The notes beneath the pieces are model-generated. The model was not told where the DNA came from. It saw nothing but the letters and a program-made list of their open reading frames with translations, and ran no database searches. The position numbers and the translations under genes are program-made. From contig CM043969.1 in the NCBI GenBank assembly GCA_014529385.2, forward strand, positions 73,700,676 through 73,764,675: 64,000 nucleotides of DNA. The letters are read 5' to 3'. Source of the stretch: Adiantum capillus-veneris (taxonomy: Eukaryota; Streptophyta; Polypodiopsida; Polypodiales; Pteridaceae). Positions 1 to 11,928 of this stretch are shown here, piece after piece (position 1 is the stretch's first letter; every line of letters starts with the position of its first letter).

Positions 1-1900
1 TACCTCTTTCAAGAAAATACTTTCTCCTTGCCTTTCCAACTCTCTTCTCTTCCTCTTTATTGGCTGGGTCTTGGGCCATATTTGTGGTCAATTCTTGAGT
101 AGTGTTAGCAATAGATTCTTGGTGAGAAGCAAAAACTTCCACCTCTTCTTCCTCTAATTGGATCACTTGTACCAATCTTTTTTGTACTCTAATGGAAATT
201 AGAGGTGGCCCCTCTTCATCACCATTATCATTTTGAATTAACCATTCATTATTTCTAGGAGTTGGTGGTAGGTGTTTTGCTCACCATATGGCATGATATG
301 CTACTCTAGTTAACACCTCTATTGCCCCCAAAAATTTCATGGTTCTGGGCTTCTTCATCCTTGTGAGAGCCGTATGTATGTACTAGGAATGGTTCACTCA
401 CAATGCCCCTTGTTTTCTTCATAAATAAAAAGTGGCCATATCGAGTATTAAAGGTTGTCTTTGGGATATCTTACTTCATTATTTTGATTTGATAGGAGAT
501 CTATCTTTGAGAAGGCCTTGGATCCAAGAAACCTATCCACAAACAATTCATCAATTTGTGGTATAGGATAGTTGTTCTTAACTTTCACTTTGTTTAGTCT
601 GCTATAGACAATGCAGAGTCAAAGAGTTCCATTTCTTCTTTTTGAAGAGTACTCGGTGCTCCCCATTTTGACTTGCTTGGTTTAATAGATGCCTATTATA
701 AAAGTTGACAAAGTTGCTCCTTCACTCTAATGGCCTTTGGTCGCACCATTTTATAAGGTCTCTTTGATACAAATTTACACCTTGGGAGAATCTCTACCTC
801 ATGGGGTCAATTTCTCAAGTAGAAAAAAGAGTTGTGAGGACACCTTTAAGAAACGATTCAACATTCTCATGAAGTCATGATGGTTTTGTAGCACTTGAGT
901 ATGGATTCACCTTATTCAATTTGACCATATATATATATGTTGTCTAGCTCTCATACCCTTGAGTAGGTAGTTTCTTAATGAATCCTTGGACTCCCATTCT
1001 TCCCTTGCACTTTGACTTGCTTTGCTTGATTATCTTGGCCACAATGGATGTTAACTTGATTCCTATATAGCTAATCCATCCCAAGAATCCCATAGTACAT
1101 CCCAACTAAAAGGGTTCTAAAGAAAGAAGAGGTAGAGTGTCCCTCTAGTTTAAAATCAAGGGTTCCCATAGAATGTCAAGATACCATGGTTTTCCCATTA
1201 GACAATTCTATTGTCATAGGTCTTGCTTGTTTTTTAATTCAAGTTTCACTCTCGCAAGCATTTTGAAAATAGAAATGAATGAGTACTACCACATGAGATG
1301 AGGAGACTAAAACATTTTTCTTGATGTGTTGTGAGCGTTTGAATAACAACAAAATTTCTTTGTGCTCAAGGGTTGTCAATTACTGCATAAATCCCTTTTC
1401 ACCACCAAGAGTAGGCTCTCCTATGGTTGCATGTGTATGGGCATTCTTGCCTTGACATCCCCTAAAGGCTCATGCTACTCTTCATTTCGCTCTACCTCAT
1501 CCACCATTTTGTTGAGCATTATGTCAGGGTGGTGTCTTTTGTTTGTCTCAATTGCCACTGCTACTCTATTACTTATATGTGGACATCTATTGTGGTAATA
1601 TCCCAACTCTCCACATTCAAAACATCAAGCATTCAACAATGGAGGATCTTGGGCATTAGCAACATAATATCTTTGTGGTTGTCTATCATTGTGAAATCTT
1701 CTTGGTTTCCTAGCACCATTAAAGCTCTAATTCTACTCAATGCTCCTTCTAATCCCTTTCTTCTTCATTAAGGGTTTAACTCACAGTAAAGTGTCTTATG
1801 CAATGGTGGATTTCATTCTTCTAGTTGCAAACTAATTAGTTCCCTTTTTCCTTAAAAGCAGTGAGCCACTTGGTGCTCTATGATCATTGGTGTTGTGTAA
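1..1900 (-). pseudogene. Decayed Ty3/gypsy gag-pol fragment
   Basis: Read on the minus strand in several frames with stops, the order is gag zinc knuckle, protease, reverse transcriptase. Around 1577-1624 a knuckle CFECGELGYYHNRC has Tyr where the His should be, preceded by a basic stretch typical of gag ends. Around 1071-1092 is ILGMD followed by W/stop-L-Y, the flap-end motif of Ty3/gypsy proteases. Around 496-600 are [12 protein letters not shown] and FSKIDLLS, the start of the reverse transcriptase core. About 1-240 holds a separate open acidic/basic stretch with no recognised domain. The ILGMD-W form suggests the chromovirus side of Ty3/gypsy. No LTR is visible. A fossil, clearly not functional. 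Confidence 0.65.
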
Positions 1901-2640
1901 CATCTAAGAGTTACAAACTTTGAGTAGTATTCTTATAAGAGTAAGTTGTATTATTACAAGATGCTAAAGAACTAATCATGTTTATTGCCTCATGGACATG
2001 TCCAGGTAATTATCTCTCCTTCACTACTTTTTTAATCTCCCTTCAACTCTAAATGATTTATAATACTCCCATGCGACAAAAATATTGTTTCCACCAGAAT
2101 TTTTCTGCCCCTTAGAGGCAAAACATTCCTGGCATTGTTTGGTTTTCAAGTGTAGTCTTTGTATTAGAGAAGTGATTGTCCATGGATTCAATCCATATAT
2201 TTTCATACTTCTCAATATCGTCACCCTCTCCTTAAAAGAGGATGGTTTCACTTGTTTGAGCAATAACTTCTTTTCTTGAATTTTTGTGTGTATGGAATCA
2301 TTTTGAGGGTTGTCTTGGCGCATTTGCATAAATTATTTTTGAGGTTTCCAAACTACATACTCAAAAATCTTGGGAATAGACTCTTACCACTATTAATGGA
2401 TTGAGTCTATACTGCAGGGATTTAATATTTACGTAATTACAAAAAATTTTGTGTGATCAAAATGTTTTTTTAACATATTAACATCATCACACTTAACATG
2501 ATCACAAACAAGCCGGTTGATGGAACCCGAGAAACCCACAAGAAGCCTGTTGAGCTTTATTGTTCTCCCTGTGGATCCACTGGGAAAACATAAAATCTCG
2601 GTGGGCCCACAACTGAATATATAGAGGGACCCGATCGGGC
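1901..2640. other. No gene recognised
   Basis: AT-rich sequence with short open frames on both strands, none resembling a known domain. Probably flank of the decayed retroelement. Confidence 0.4.
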
Positions 2641-2668
2641 CCACTAGGTGTTATTTTTTGAGTGCGTG

Positions 2669-2671
<3 letters not shown>

Positions 2672-2751
<80 letters not shown>
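2672..2751. repeat. (GA)n microsatellite
   Basis: About 80 bases of uninterrupted GA. It lies 100 bases outside the left inverted repeat of the large DNA transposon. Serine-leucine reading frames across it are repeat artefacts. Confidence 0.97.
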
Positions 2752-2752
<1 letters not shown>

Positions 2753-2852
2753 GGGTTGTGTGGGAGTGTGCTTTGTGTTATAGTGCACAACAGCAACAAC
2801 AATGTACCTAACCACATGACTTGAGTGTGTGTGTTGTGTGTGTGAGCATGCA

Positions 2853-2920
2853 CATTAGGAGAAATATGAACCTTGCATGGGCCTTGTAAGGAATCCTAAT
2901 TTTTAGGGATTAAGGTTAAT
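2853..2920 (+). repeat. Left terminal inverted repeat
   Basis: Starts CATTAGGAGAAATATGAACC and ends GGGATTAAGGTTAAT. Both blocks recur inverted at 23139-23188, 19 of 20 and 15 of 15 bases identical. The left copy has about 18 extra bases between the two blocks. Confidence 0.7.
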
Positions 2921-3272
2921 GTTGTGTGGGGTTTAGGGGGCAAGGGCATTGAAGAAGGTAGTTTTGAGTAGGCTTTTCTAGCCTTTTTTTTAGACAAATG
3001 TAGGATGTGGACCTAAAGGGTTGCTTTCTCTCTCTAGCTTTTTTTAAAGTGAAGGAAGCATAGGGGTGTGTCCACATCAGCAATTCCGTGGGTCAAAAAG
3101 AGTCAAAATTTGACTTTTTTTTTAAAATTTTCATTTTTATTTGTTTTTTACTTAAAAATCCCTCCCAACATATATACATATCCAAAAATCATTTTTTGAC
3201 CCATTTTTTAACCCACAAGCTTAGAAAGTCCATTTTTTCAAAAATCTTTTCCCCCAAAAAGTAATAAACATT

Positions 3273-3440
3273 TTGTTCTCTCATCCTCCTCCCTCCTCCC
3301 TCCTCTCTCCCTCTCCCTCTCCTCTCCCTCTCTACCCCTACCTTCCTTCTCCTCCCCAATCTCTCCCTCCCCTCCCTCCCTCCTTCTCTCCTCCCATCCT
3401 GCTCGGCCTCTCTACCCTTCCCCCTCTATCTTTTCATCAT
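3273..3440 (+). promoter_or_regulatory. Pyrimidine-rich leader ahead of transposase start
   Basis: A dense CCT/CTC tract runs up to 25 bases before the proposed transposase ATG at 3465. Such Y-patch tracts are common in plant core promoters and leaders. No clear TATA box is seen at the expected spacing, so the role is inferred only from position and composition. Confidence 0.3.
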
Positions 3441-3464
3441 TTGCTTCCTCACGCAACAGCTTCC

Positions 3465-3484
3465 ATGGTGCTCACGGACATCAC
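3465..3484 (+). CDS. Transposase-like gene, first codons (split by LTR element)
   Basis: ATG at 3465 opens MVLTDI and runs directly into the LTR element. The frame resumes at 13766 after the duplicated ATCAC: codons ATC AC then A AAT GGT continue as T-N-G-L-L-P-P. The clean continuation across the target duplication shows this was one coding exon before insertion. The upstream in-frame codons are proline/serine low complexity, so the ATG at 3465 in context TCCATGG is preferred as start. Confidence 0.6.
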
Positions 3485-4067
3485 TGTTAACCCTCGTGGC
3501 TCACGGGCACCCTATCGCCTACGACGGACACTGTAACCGTATTATTTATTTAAGTAGAGTCAGGCATCAGGCTTGTCGGTCCAATAGGGAAAGGTAGAGT
3601 GATCGCCGATGAGAGGCGCACTCTAACACGAACATACTAGGGTTAGTTGGCTAAGCATGGGCGCCCAAGTGTGAATGGGGTGAGCTCACATAAAAGCCAA
3701 TTAAACCTAAAATTGAGTCATTTCTCTCATTGTGCAATAGAAGCTGCTCTTGCTCCATCTCCACCTTCTCCTTCACCATCTCCTTGTGTGTGTGCGTGTG
3801 AGAGAGAGAGAGAGTGTGTGAGAGTGTGTGTGCGATCGAGCGTTGCGGCGGCACGACGGCGGCGAGGCGGTTGAGCGCGGCGTAGCGGCGTCTCCCTCTT
3901 CTTCGCGGCGAGGAATCCTCTACGGCAGGAGCATAAGGCGGTGAGTGACACACCATTGCCCTCTTTGAGCTTACTAGTTAAACTAGTTGTGTGCTTGGAG
4001 CCATCTGCGGCTCGTACACGGTGTATCGGCAAGTCCCTTGCTTCGACAGTGCGGCAAGGAGCGCACA
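3485..4067 (+). repeat. 5' LTR of element 1
   Basis: 583 bases, TG...CA ends. Contains a short GA/GT tract near 3799-3832 followed by a GC-rich CGGCGG segment. Pairs with 13141-13765. Confidence 0.95.
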
Positions 4068-4071
4068 TTTT

Positions 4072-4089
4072 TGGCGCCGTTGCCGGGGA
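4072..4089 (+). other. Primer binding site, tRNA-Asp type
   Basis: TGGCGCCGTTGCCGGGGA lies four bases inside the 5' LTR and is complementary to the 3' end of plant cytosolic tRNA-Asp(GTC) including CCA. It primes minus-strand DNA synthesis. Confidence 0.9.
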
Positions 4090-5134
4090 ATAGCCCTGCA
4101 CTAAGCCCAAGAGGCACTTTGTGCTTCTTGTATGAGTGGTTTGCAATAGGAAAGAAGAGGGAGAGGAAGGCGTATTTTTTCTGCAAGTTGTTAATTCTGT
4201 TTTTCTGTTGCGCACAGTTTGCATTTTCTGTTTTTCAGCTGCGTACATTTAGTATTAGTTAGACAGTTAGCAAAATTCTGTTTTTCTGTTTGCACACAGT
4301 TAGCATTAGTCACACAGTTAGCATTTCTTGCGTTTTTTTGCATTTTCTGTGTTTTCACTGCACAGTTCTGTCAAGTTTCAATTTCTGCATTTTCTGTGTT
4401 TTCTGTGTTTTCTGGTTTGTGCACAGTTAGGCGCACAGTTAGTTAATTAAGTAGGTTAGTAATTAGGTGAACCACTGATTAGCAGGTCAGTAGGTAGGTG
4501 GGACAGTAAATAGTTAGGTGAGGTCAACGCGCACCAAAACGCGTACCAAATAATTTCTCCAAAAAAAAATAAAAAAAATTGTTTTCAAAAAAAAAAAAAT
4601 TAAAAAAAAAATTTTCGAAAAATAAAAACGTGAGCGAGGGGGAGGTTAGATTTTCAAAAAAAAAAAAAACGTGAGTTATAAAAACGGACGGGTTGGTTTG
4701 TGTAAAAGTTAGATCGGGATCGGGATCATTTCCCCAAGCCCAAGTCCAGGCCCAAGCCTCAGTCCTATGATATATACTAGACTCACTCTTATATATATAC
4801 CCTACCTCCTCAAGAGGGAATGAGAGCATGTGGGACAAGTCCTCCACTCTCCTCCCTTCTCTTCCCACTTGCACCTTTAGACTTGCTATTTGGAGCCTAG
4901 TTCCCCAGCTAGGAAAAGACTGTTTCGGGCTTTTCTGGAGCAAAATAGAACCAAACGGTGGGCTGTAAAGCACAGCGCGTCCCTCCTAGCGATACTCTCG
5001 TTTCGAGCTATCACACAGCCCATTCCACGACACGCTCTAAAAAATCTAGCAAAAAAACAAACAAAAAACACGCTAAAAACTAGTCACAAGGCCTCCTAGA
5101 GCAGCTTTTTGACACCTTAGGGTATCAAAAGCAC
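4090..5134 (+). other. Untranslated leader of element 1
   Basis: Between primer site and first gag ATG. Holds a degenerate repeat built on GCACAGTTAGCATT and TTTTCTGTG (about 4190-4450), several A-runs (4560-4670) and no recognisable protein. Packaging or translation signals are expected here but cannot be pointed to. Confidence 0.6.
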
Positions 5135-5858
5135 ATGCACTTACGCTCTGGGCGGGTGCTAGAACACGAGCATATTGAGGGTGCCTCTGTTCATACGGAC
5201 ACCCATTACCCATCCACGATAGGATCTAGACCCTCAGCAGGGACACAAGGTAGCACCACCCAAGACCCTAAAATAGCCGCTAGTGATTCCTCCTCCGACT
5301 CAGAAATCATGGAAGCATACCCTACCCAAAACACTGAGAGAGAAGGCCATGCACCTCCCGAAGCTCCACAGCCTAGTACTAGTATGTTTAGCCGTTTCAT
5401 GGAAACATTAGGTAGAGCTACTCGCTCGGAACCTGATGCAAATGAAGCACACGAAGGGGGTGGGGAAGTGGACTCTCCTTTCACATCGCACGTGGACCCC
5501 ACACCCCCAAAGAGTGTCCATGTGGATATCCTGCCAATTTCTTACCAAGAAGGCCCTGTTGAGCTGCCTCCTTCAGAAGTTCCCTCTAGAGTACCGTTGG
5601 TGACAAGTAAAACCACGGGGAGCAACATTGCTTCTACCTCACAAGAAACCGTTAACACGTCGACTCTAGAAGATGATCATTGGACATACGACCTCCACAC
5701 TGAGGCTCATGTTGACGGATCTACACTCTGGCCACGCCTACCATGTAGGATGGATAGAGATTGTACAATCCACCTCTAGTGCCACGAGCATCGAAGATCA
5801 ACAGAAAATGATCTGTAATGTTATCCATGGCATTATTCAATCAGAAAGGCAAAACTGA
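5135..5858 (+). pseudogene. gag: gag N-terminal region, frameshifted
   Basis: Opens MHLRSGRVLE, the start style of plant Athila/Tat gag proteins, then a Ser/Thr/Glu-rich disordered region to 5779. A second frame overlaps from 5673, continues to a TGA at 5856-5858, and is in phase with the long gag-pol frame that begins at 5886. The simplest reading is one original gag N-terminus now broken by a frameshift between 5673 and 5779 and by one TGA. Low complexity makes the exact frameshift position uncertain. Confidence 0.6.
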
Positions 5859-5885
5859 GGGGTAAATATACTCTCAACTGGCCCC

Positions 5886-8800
5886 ATGAGATTTCTGGAT
5901 ACGAGCAAGGCTCAACAGCCTACTCTATCACAAATGGAGACTCCTCTAATGAGCCCCATGGACCCATCTTACGTCATTTCACCTGGGGTCTCTATGCAAT
6001 CTGAGCCTTCGAGCGACAACTTTAGCTTCCCTAACTTGGCTCAACCCTCTATTAAGGAAAACACAGTGCTCACTCCAGGGATAAGCCTGACAGAGAATGT
6101 ACCGATGACATCTACGGTTAGCGCAGTGCCACTACCTAGTGTCGTAGTACCTAATATGGGGCCTCGACCGTATGTGCCTCTAGCCCCTTATGCACACATG
6201 GCCCCCACACCTCCAATTGTACCACTTGTTTATGCTCCTCGAGTGCCGCTTCCTAGCCCTTATCCGAGTGGACCTATGCCCGGTTATGTTCCATATCCTG
6301 CATCATCCACACATATGCCAAGACCGGTACCCGTCCCTCTCCCACATATGATTCCAAGAGTACCTCCACCGGCCCTGCCTCCTCACATAGGTGACTTGGC
6401 AGCGTTTGCTCAAACCATAGGTCGATCTATCGCGGAAAATATGCGTCATGCATCTGATAGAGAGCCTAGAAGTAAGGCAGTACAAATTGCCAAACTCACG
6501 CAAAAATTCAATGGGGACGAAGATGCTAGAAAACACATTGAAGTGTTTGAACAAGTATGTGATTCCTTAGGGGAACGCAACGAACTACATAAGTGCAATG
6601 CCTTAAGCTTGACATTAAGTGGGAAGGCTGGAGATTGGTATAGAACCCTAAGGGTGGACAAGAAAACAATCTACCCTACCCTTCGAAGGTTGTTTCTAAA
6701 GGAGTACATACGAGAAGGTGTGCTTTGGGGTGTAGCATCTCAGCTACAGAAGGCCGAACGTAAGGAAGGAGAGTCAGTAAGGGACTTCATTAGTCGTCTA
6801 AAGCACTTAAACTCTCGCTGCCCTGTAAATGAGCGCTTCAACAATAACCAACTGCTTGATCGATTCATTCGAGGGTTGAGGAATGAAGGAATCTATAATG
6901 GACTAGTGATTAGAGGTATCACAACCTGGGAAGATGTCACTGCCAATGCAATCCAATTAGAGGACAACTTGATGATAGCAGGCATGAGGGTGTCTACTGA
7001 CATGAGATCCACTAGCTCACAAGCCATTGAGTATGAACCCATGACTGCAAAGCCCATTGCCAATGAGCCAAAGGTATTTGAGACATTCTTGACAGACCTC
7101 ACCAAGGCAATCCAAGAGTCTCTTAAGGATAATCGACCCCCTCAAAATAGTCACATGTATCCAAGAAGGGAGCAACAATGGTGTTCCATTTGCTTAGGTC
7201 CACATAGCACTAGTGAGTGCCCTACGTTTAGAGTAAAATTTAATGGAACTTGCAACGCATGTGGTAGGTATGGTCACCAAGCTAAGGATTGTTTAATGAT
7301 CAAACGTATTATGGCAAATAGACCACCTGTAGCCTGGACGGATGCACCTCGAGCTCCTGTATTGATGCCTGCTCCACCTGTTGAGCAACTACCGCAACAC
7401 ATGGTCCCTAGATCTCAAAATGTTGTACAAGCTACACCGCTACCACCTCCTGTGCTAGGACCGCAGCCCCCGCATCCAAGAGTCGCCCCTATGAACCAAG
7501 TGGGTTGCGAGCCATCAAATGCTTATGCAGATGGCTGTGAGGAGGAAATAGACACTAGTATTGCCTACGGACTTGATACATTGGAAGAGTGTCCTATATA
7601 CTACATGGAAGATTGTTGGGGGCAAGTCAAGCCGATTTATCAAGCTGCTGCTCTCGCATCCAGAGGTCAAAATATCAACACCCAGGCTAGGAGGCCACCT
7701 CTTCAATGCTACGAGTGTGGTGGACCACATCGGGCAGCGGAGTGCCCTATTAGGCTGCAAAAGAATGCTGAACAGATGCAAATGAATCAAGGGAGCACGT
7801 CTGCAATGCCAATACTCACATGTAATCATTGTGGCATAGATCACTTGATTGCCCAATGCCCCTATAACCCAAATGCGCCTAAAATCACACCCCTATATTT
7901 GGTCGAAATTGCTAGTGTGACATCGCCAATACCACCCGTCGCACCCGCTTATGCGATTACACGGTCCATGCTTCAAGGGCCAGGCCATATCCTCGAAGAG
8001 AGAGATACCGCGTCAGTTATCCAAGCAAAGAAAAAGAAGACACGAAGGAAGAGGTCGCAGAATACGGGAAATTCAAAGCCAAGTTCCAAAACAAACATAG
8101 GAACAGGAGATGACCCCGTGTATATGAATGACCTCGAGGATGATTCAGATTCAATCGAGACAATGGAGACTAGAACCAATACCACAAAGGGAAAGACCGA
8201 CAAAGAAAACCGTAACATGGAACCAAATGAAAACCGAATAGGAGAAAACCATAAAGAGCCTCTGAAAACACCACAAGTGTTTCCAAATCCAATCCAAGAC
8301 CCCCAAGATAAACCGCAGGGGCAAAAAGGGAAGAATCGTAAAAAGAAGATTGGGATGTACCCAAACCCAGTAGACGAGATTGAGCAGGTGAAACATCTAA
8401 GAGGTTTAGTGGAGGAGACTCAAAGGAAACTAGAACCAGAACCCATGCATGTCAAAATTCATGACACAGTGTTTCCCACGCAAGTTCATCCACCCCACAT
8501 GAACCATAGACCGTTAGCCATATCTAGTATCATCCAAGAAGGGAGTGAGGATGGGACATCAGAAAGTGAGCATACACCTTTCTTGTTGGAAAGGATGTTT
8601 AACGAAGGAATACCTGATCCCATTGAGGAATATGAGATTCCATCCTCACCAGTTCCTAGTCAAGGACCTACACCCTGCAAAATGCCAATGAATGTTGCCA
8701 AACTAGTGGACTTCATGTCTTCTGAGGTCCGAACCACGATCATAGCAAAGCTGTATGGAGATCCTGAGTTATTCCTTGCACTTCGAGCATTCCTTAACGG

Positions 8801-11138
8801 AGAGCTACGAACGGGATTACCGCAGTTTGCGCAACCAAATAGGCGTGACTGGATTATGATTGATGAGGAAAATCATGTGCAATCACTTGACTTAGATGGA
8901 CACGAGTATGTGATCGAGGTACCCATTAACGAATTAGGGCAGTTTGAAGGCGACGAGTCTAATGGGACCCTACCCATCACTACCAAGGGATTAACTATAA
9001 AGGGAATTCTTGATGGTGGTGCGGGAGTTAGCATCGTTACAAAAGATTGTTGGGAATCCATGGGAAAACCCCGCCTCAGTGTTACTAACATTGTGGTAAA
9101 GATGGCAAATGGTACCATAGCCAAACCTATGGGGATGCTCAAGGATCTTAAGATCAAAGTTCTAGGACACAAGGTACGACATACGTTCATTGTAATGGAT
9201 TTCTCTAAACACCTTATGTCATATGAAATGATTTTAGGACGACCATTCATGAGGGAAGCACAAATGGTTCATGATTGGTCTAAAAATCATGTCTATTTGC
9301 AATTCCAAGACTTTGTCTTTAGAGTGGATTTGGTGACTGGTAAGGTACACCCCTTAGGGAGTAAAACCATTATTGATCATCGCTCTGACACCACAGTTCA
9401 CTCGGCCCCACTACAATATTTTTACACTTGTAAGAAGGATACAGACATTGGCCAAGATTCTCCTTACATGGATGTGTTACCGGGTATGACGGAATCAGAC
9501 AACGTAGACTGGGTACACCTAGCTGCAACCATAGATACCTGGGGAAATAAAGGAACCACTTGGGTCACACCAGAGGGGGAAGAGGTACCACAAATTGCAC
9601 CTCTGAACATGATAAGTGCCATACATGCATCTTCTAAGGGCAAGGCAATTGTGGACCAATCTGACAGTGACACCGATAGCTCAATAGAAGACTTTGACCA
9701 ACACGACTTGGACACTGACTCCCAGAGTGAAATGGATTCTGAATCTCATGAATTAGAGAGTGGAGCAAGTTCAGAGTCAAAACATTCGGAAGGACCGAGC
9801 ACATCAACCGATGATAGCTCCCCCGAGAGTGAAGAGGACACCAACGAGGACTCCTTTAGTGAGCCAGATCTAAATGCAAATCAAAAGCAGGTCTCAAATA
9901 AGAAAAAGAAAAACCTTAAGAGGCGTCGATATCGAGCCAATGTACGTGCTAGGATAAAAAAGAATAGATCCTCAGCAGAATGGCTCAGTTATATAGGAGC
10001 ATGTGATGCTCATCAAAAATTGGTAGACAATTGGGGTGAATATCTCCAAAATGTTATGTGGTGTAGACCACGACCCCATGACATAGCCCAATTAGAGATC
10101 ATAGACAAGCCAAAGTTGAGCCGCACTGCAAGGAGGCGTCAAAACCAAGAGTTAGCTCGACAACACAAGAAAGCAGAAATGGAAGCACAAACCAAAGCAC
10201 AACAAGAATCCACAGACTTGCATCCTGCACCAGAACATTTCAAATCTTACACCACAGGGGAAGCAAAGGTTGTGTACACAAAAGCCCAAAGAATACCTAT
10301 CGATGGGAATAATGGAATCTATGATGGTCCGGCAATAGTTAAAGAAATAGAATTAGCTGACCCCGGTGAAGAATCAAAACCTATTTTTATTGCCCAAGAC
10401 CTCACAGAAGTTGAAGAGGCGGTCCTCAAAGAGCTTCTCAAGGAATTCAAGGACGTATTCGCTTGGACATACCATGATATGAAAGGTGTTCCACCTTCTG
10501 TGGTCCAACATACAATCCCTATGATTAGCACTGCGAAGCCCGTACGACAAAGACCCTACCCGATGAATCCTAAGTACGCAAAGATCATTCAAGAAGAACT
10601 AGAAAAGCTTATCAAATGTGGGTTCATATATCCTATTGAACACTCTGAATGGGTGTCTCCAATAGTTATCGTGCCAAAAAAGAATGGGAAACTCAGGGTG
10701 TGCGTGGACTTCAAAAAAGTTAATGCAGCTACTAGAAGAGACCATTACCCCCTACCATATTCCGAACATGTACTCGAAAGAGTTGCAGGCAAGGAAGCTT
10801 ATAGCTTTCTAGATGGGTACTCAGGCTACAACCAAATCACGATAGCGCTAGAGGACCAAGCTAAAACTGCCTTCATCACAGAATTTGGCGTGTTTGCATT
10901 TCGTGTGATGGCTTTTGGCTTAACAAATGCCCCTGCTACATTCCAACGATTAATAAACACTGCTTTTAAAGAATATTTGAGAGAGTTTTGTGAAGCTTTC
11001 TTAGACGACCTTTGTGTTTACTCTTCTTGGAAGGAACATCTATCATGTTTGCGGAAGGTGTTTGAAAAGTGTAGGTTATATCGTATCTCATTGAACCCAT
11101 TCAAATGCCAATTTGGGTCAAGCATGGAGTTATTTTAG
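5886..11138 (+). pseudogene. gag-pol: gag-protease-reverse transcriptase polyprotein of element 1
   Basis: 1750 codons. Order: a proline-rich segment (residues about 30-170); a retrotransposon gag domain (about 200-350, with GKAGDWYRTL and QLQKAERKEGESVRDFISRL); zinc knuckles CSICLGPHSTSEC, CNACGRYGHQAKDC, CYECGGPHRAAEC and CNHCGIDHLIAQC; an acidic/basic linker; aspartic protease near residue 1040 with DGGAG in place of the usual DTG/DSG and ILGRPFM; a Ser/Asp-rich linker; then reverse transcriptase from about 1530 with VPKKNGKLRVCVDF, FGLTNAPATFQRL and the catalytic FLDDLCVYS. The frame ends at 11138 because one base is missing in a G run near 11117; the continuation is in the overlapping frame from 11105. 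Gag and pol share one frame. The first ATG of this frame is used only for convenience, since gag truly starts upstream. Confidence 0.88.
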
Positions 11139-11617
11139 GGCATATAGTATCCAAGAATGGTATCTCAACCGATGAGAGCAAAATTAAAGTGATTCTAGAG
11201 TTACCACCACCAACCAATTACAAGGGAGTTCAAAGGTTCATGGGACACGTGGGTTATTATCGATGGTTTATTTTATTTTTCACTGAGATAGCACGTCCTT
11301 TGTACAAGCTTCTCATTGAATTTAAATGGACTGAAGAGTGTGACCAGGCCTATGAACAATTGAAGAAAACACTAGCAAGCGCTTCGATTTTAAGGACACC
11401 TAACTGGGATGTCATTTTCCATGTGCATATTGATGCATTAAACTTTGCTATTGGGTGTGTTCTCACTCAACCAGGAGAACATAAATTGGACTATCCCATT
11501 AGCTTTGCAAGCCGTCAATTGAACGATGCACTTCTATTTTTGATGAAAGGTACCCTTTGTCTTTTCCTCAAGTGTTCTACGTATGCTACCCTATACTTTC
11601 TTGCGAATGGGATTTGA
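11105..11617 (+). pseudogene. pol: Reverse transcriptase end and truncated RNase H of element 1
   Basis: Continues the reverse transcriptase after the frameshift: KHGVILGHIVSKNGI, the thumb/connection (FMGHVGYYRWFI, ARPLYKLL, FKWTEECDQAY) and the start of RNase H (VHIDALNFAIGCVLTQPG, SFASRQLNDA). It then departs from family sequence near residue 145 and stops. The rest of RNase H and the whole integrase (HHCC and DDE motifs) are missing, so an internal deletion is likely just after this point. The His-Ile-Asp-Ala segment replaces the usual catalytic D-A-S. Confidence 0.8.
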
Positions 11618-11928
11618 TAGAGAGCCTTGCATGTGAGAGAAATTTTGAGGAGTTAGAATGGCTGATACGTCTATGGCTAACTAGTGATCCCTATCCAGTA
11701 GCGAATGTGTCTCCAATGGCACATGCTTATTCTTTTGCACAAGATGAGTATCCACGCACCGCGAGGTTCTTGATTAGCATGCTTGCACAAGAGGATGATG
11801 AAGAGGAACTAATAGAGACCGAGGAAGACTATGGCCTCACGGACAACGATTTTATTTATCTAGATGATGAGGATAGAGGCCTAGCCTTAGGGTGGCCACC
11901 CGGTTTATATAATATCCTCTTTCCTTGA
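11557..11928 (+). CDS. Unrecognised C-terminal reading frame of element 1
   Basis: 123 codons in another frame, overlapping the end of the RNase H frame. Acidic middle (AQEDDEEELIETEEDYG) and a hydrophobic end, WPPGLYNILFP. I do not recognise a domain. It may be what remains of the polyprotein C-terminus after the internal deletion. Its first Met is not a convincing start. Confidence 0.35.
   Translation: MSFPQVFYVCYPILSCEWDLIESLACERNFEELEWLIRLWLTSDPYPVANVSPMAHAYSFAQDEYPRTARFLISMLAQEDDEEELIETEEDYGLTDNDFIYLDDEDRGLALGWPPGLYNILFP

Noticed and set aside
2644-2853. Serine-leucine repeat protein on the minus strand
   Set aside because: Translation of a GA microsatellite. The same applies at 13303-13654 and 27600-27863.
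3273-3464. Proline/serine-rich N-terminal extension of the transposase
   Set aside because: Translation of a CCT-rich tract. The ATG at 3465 has better context and coding texture starts there.
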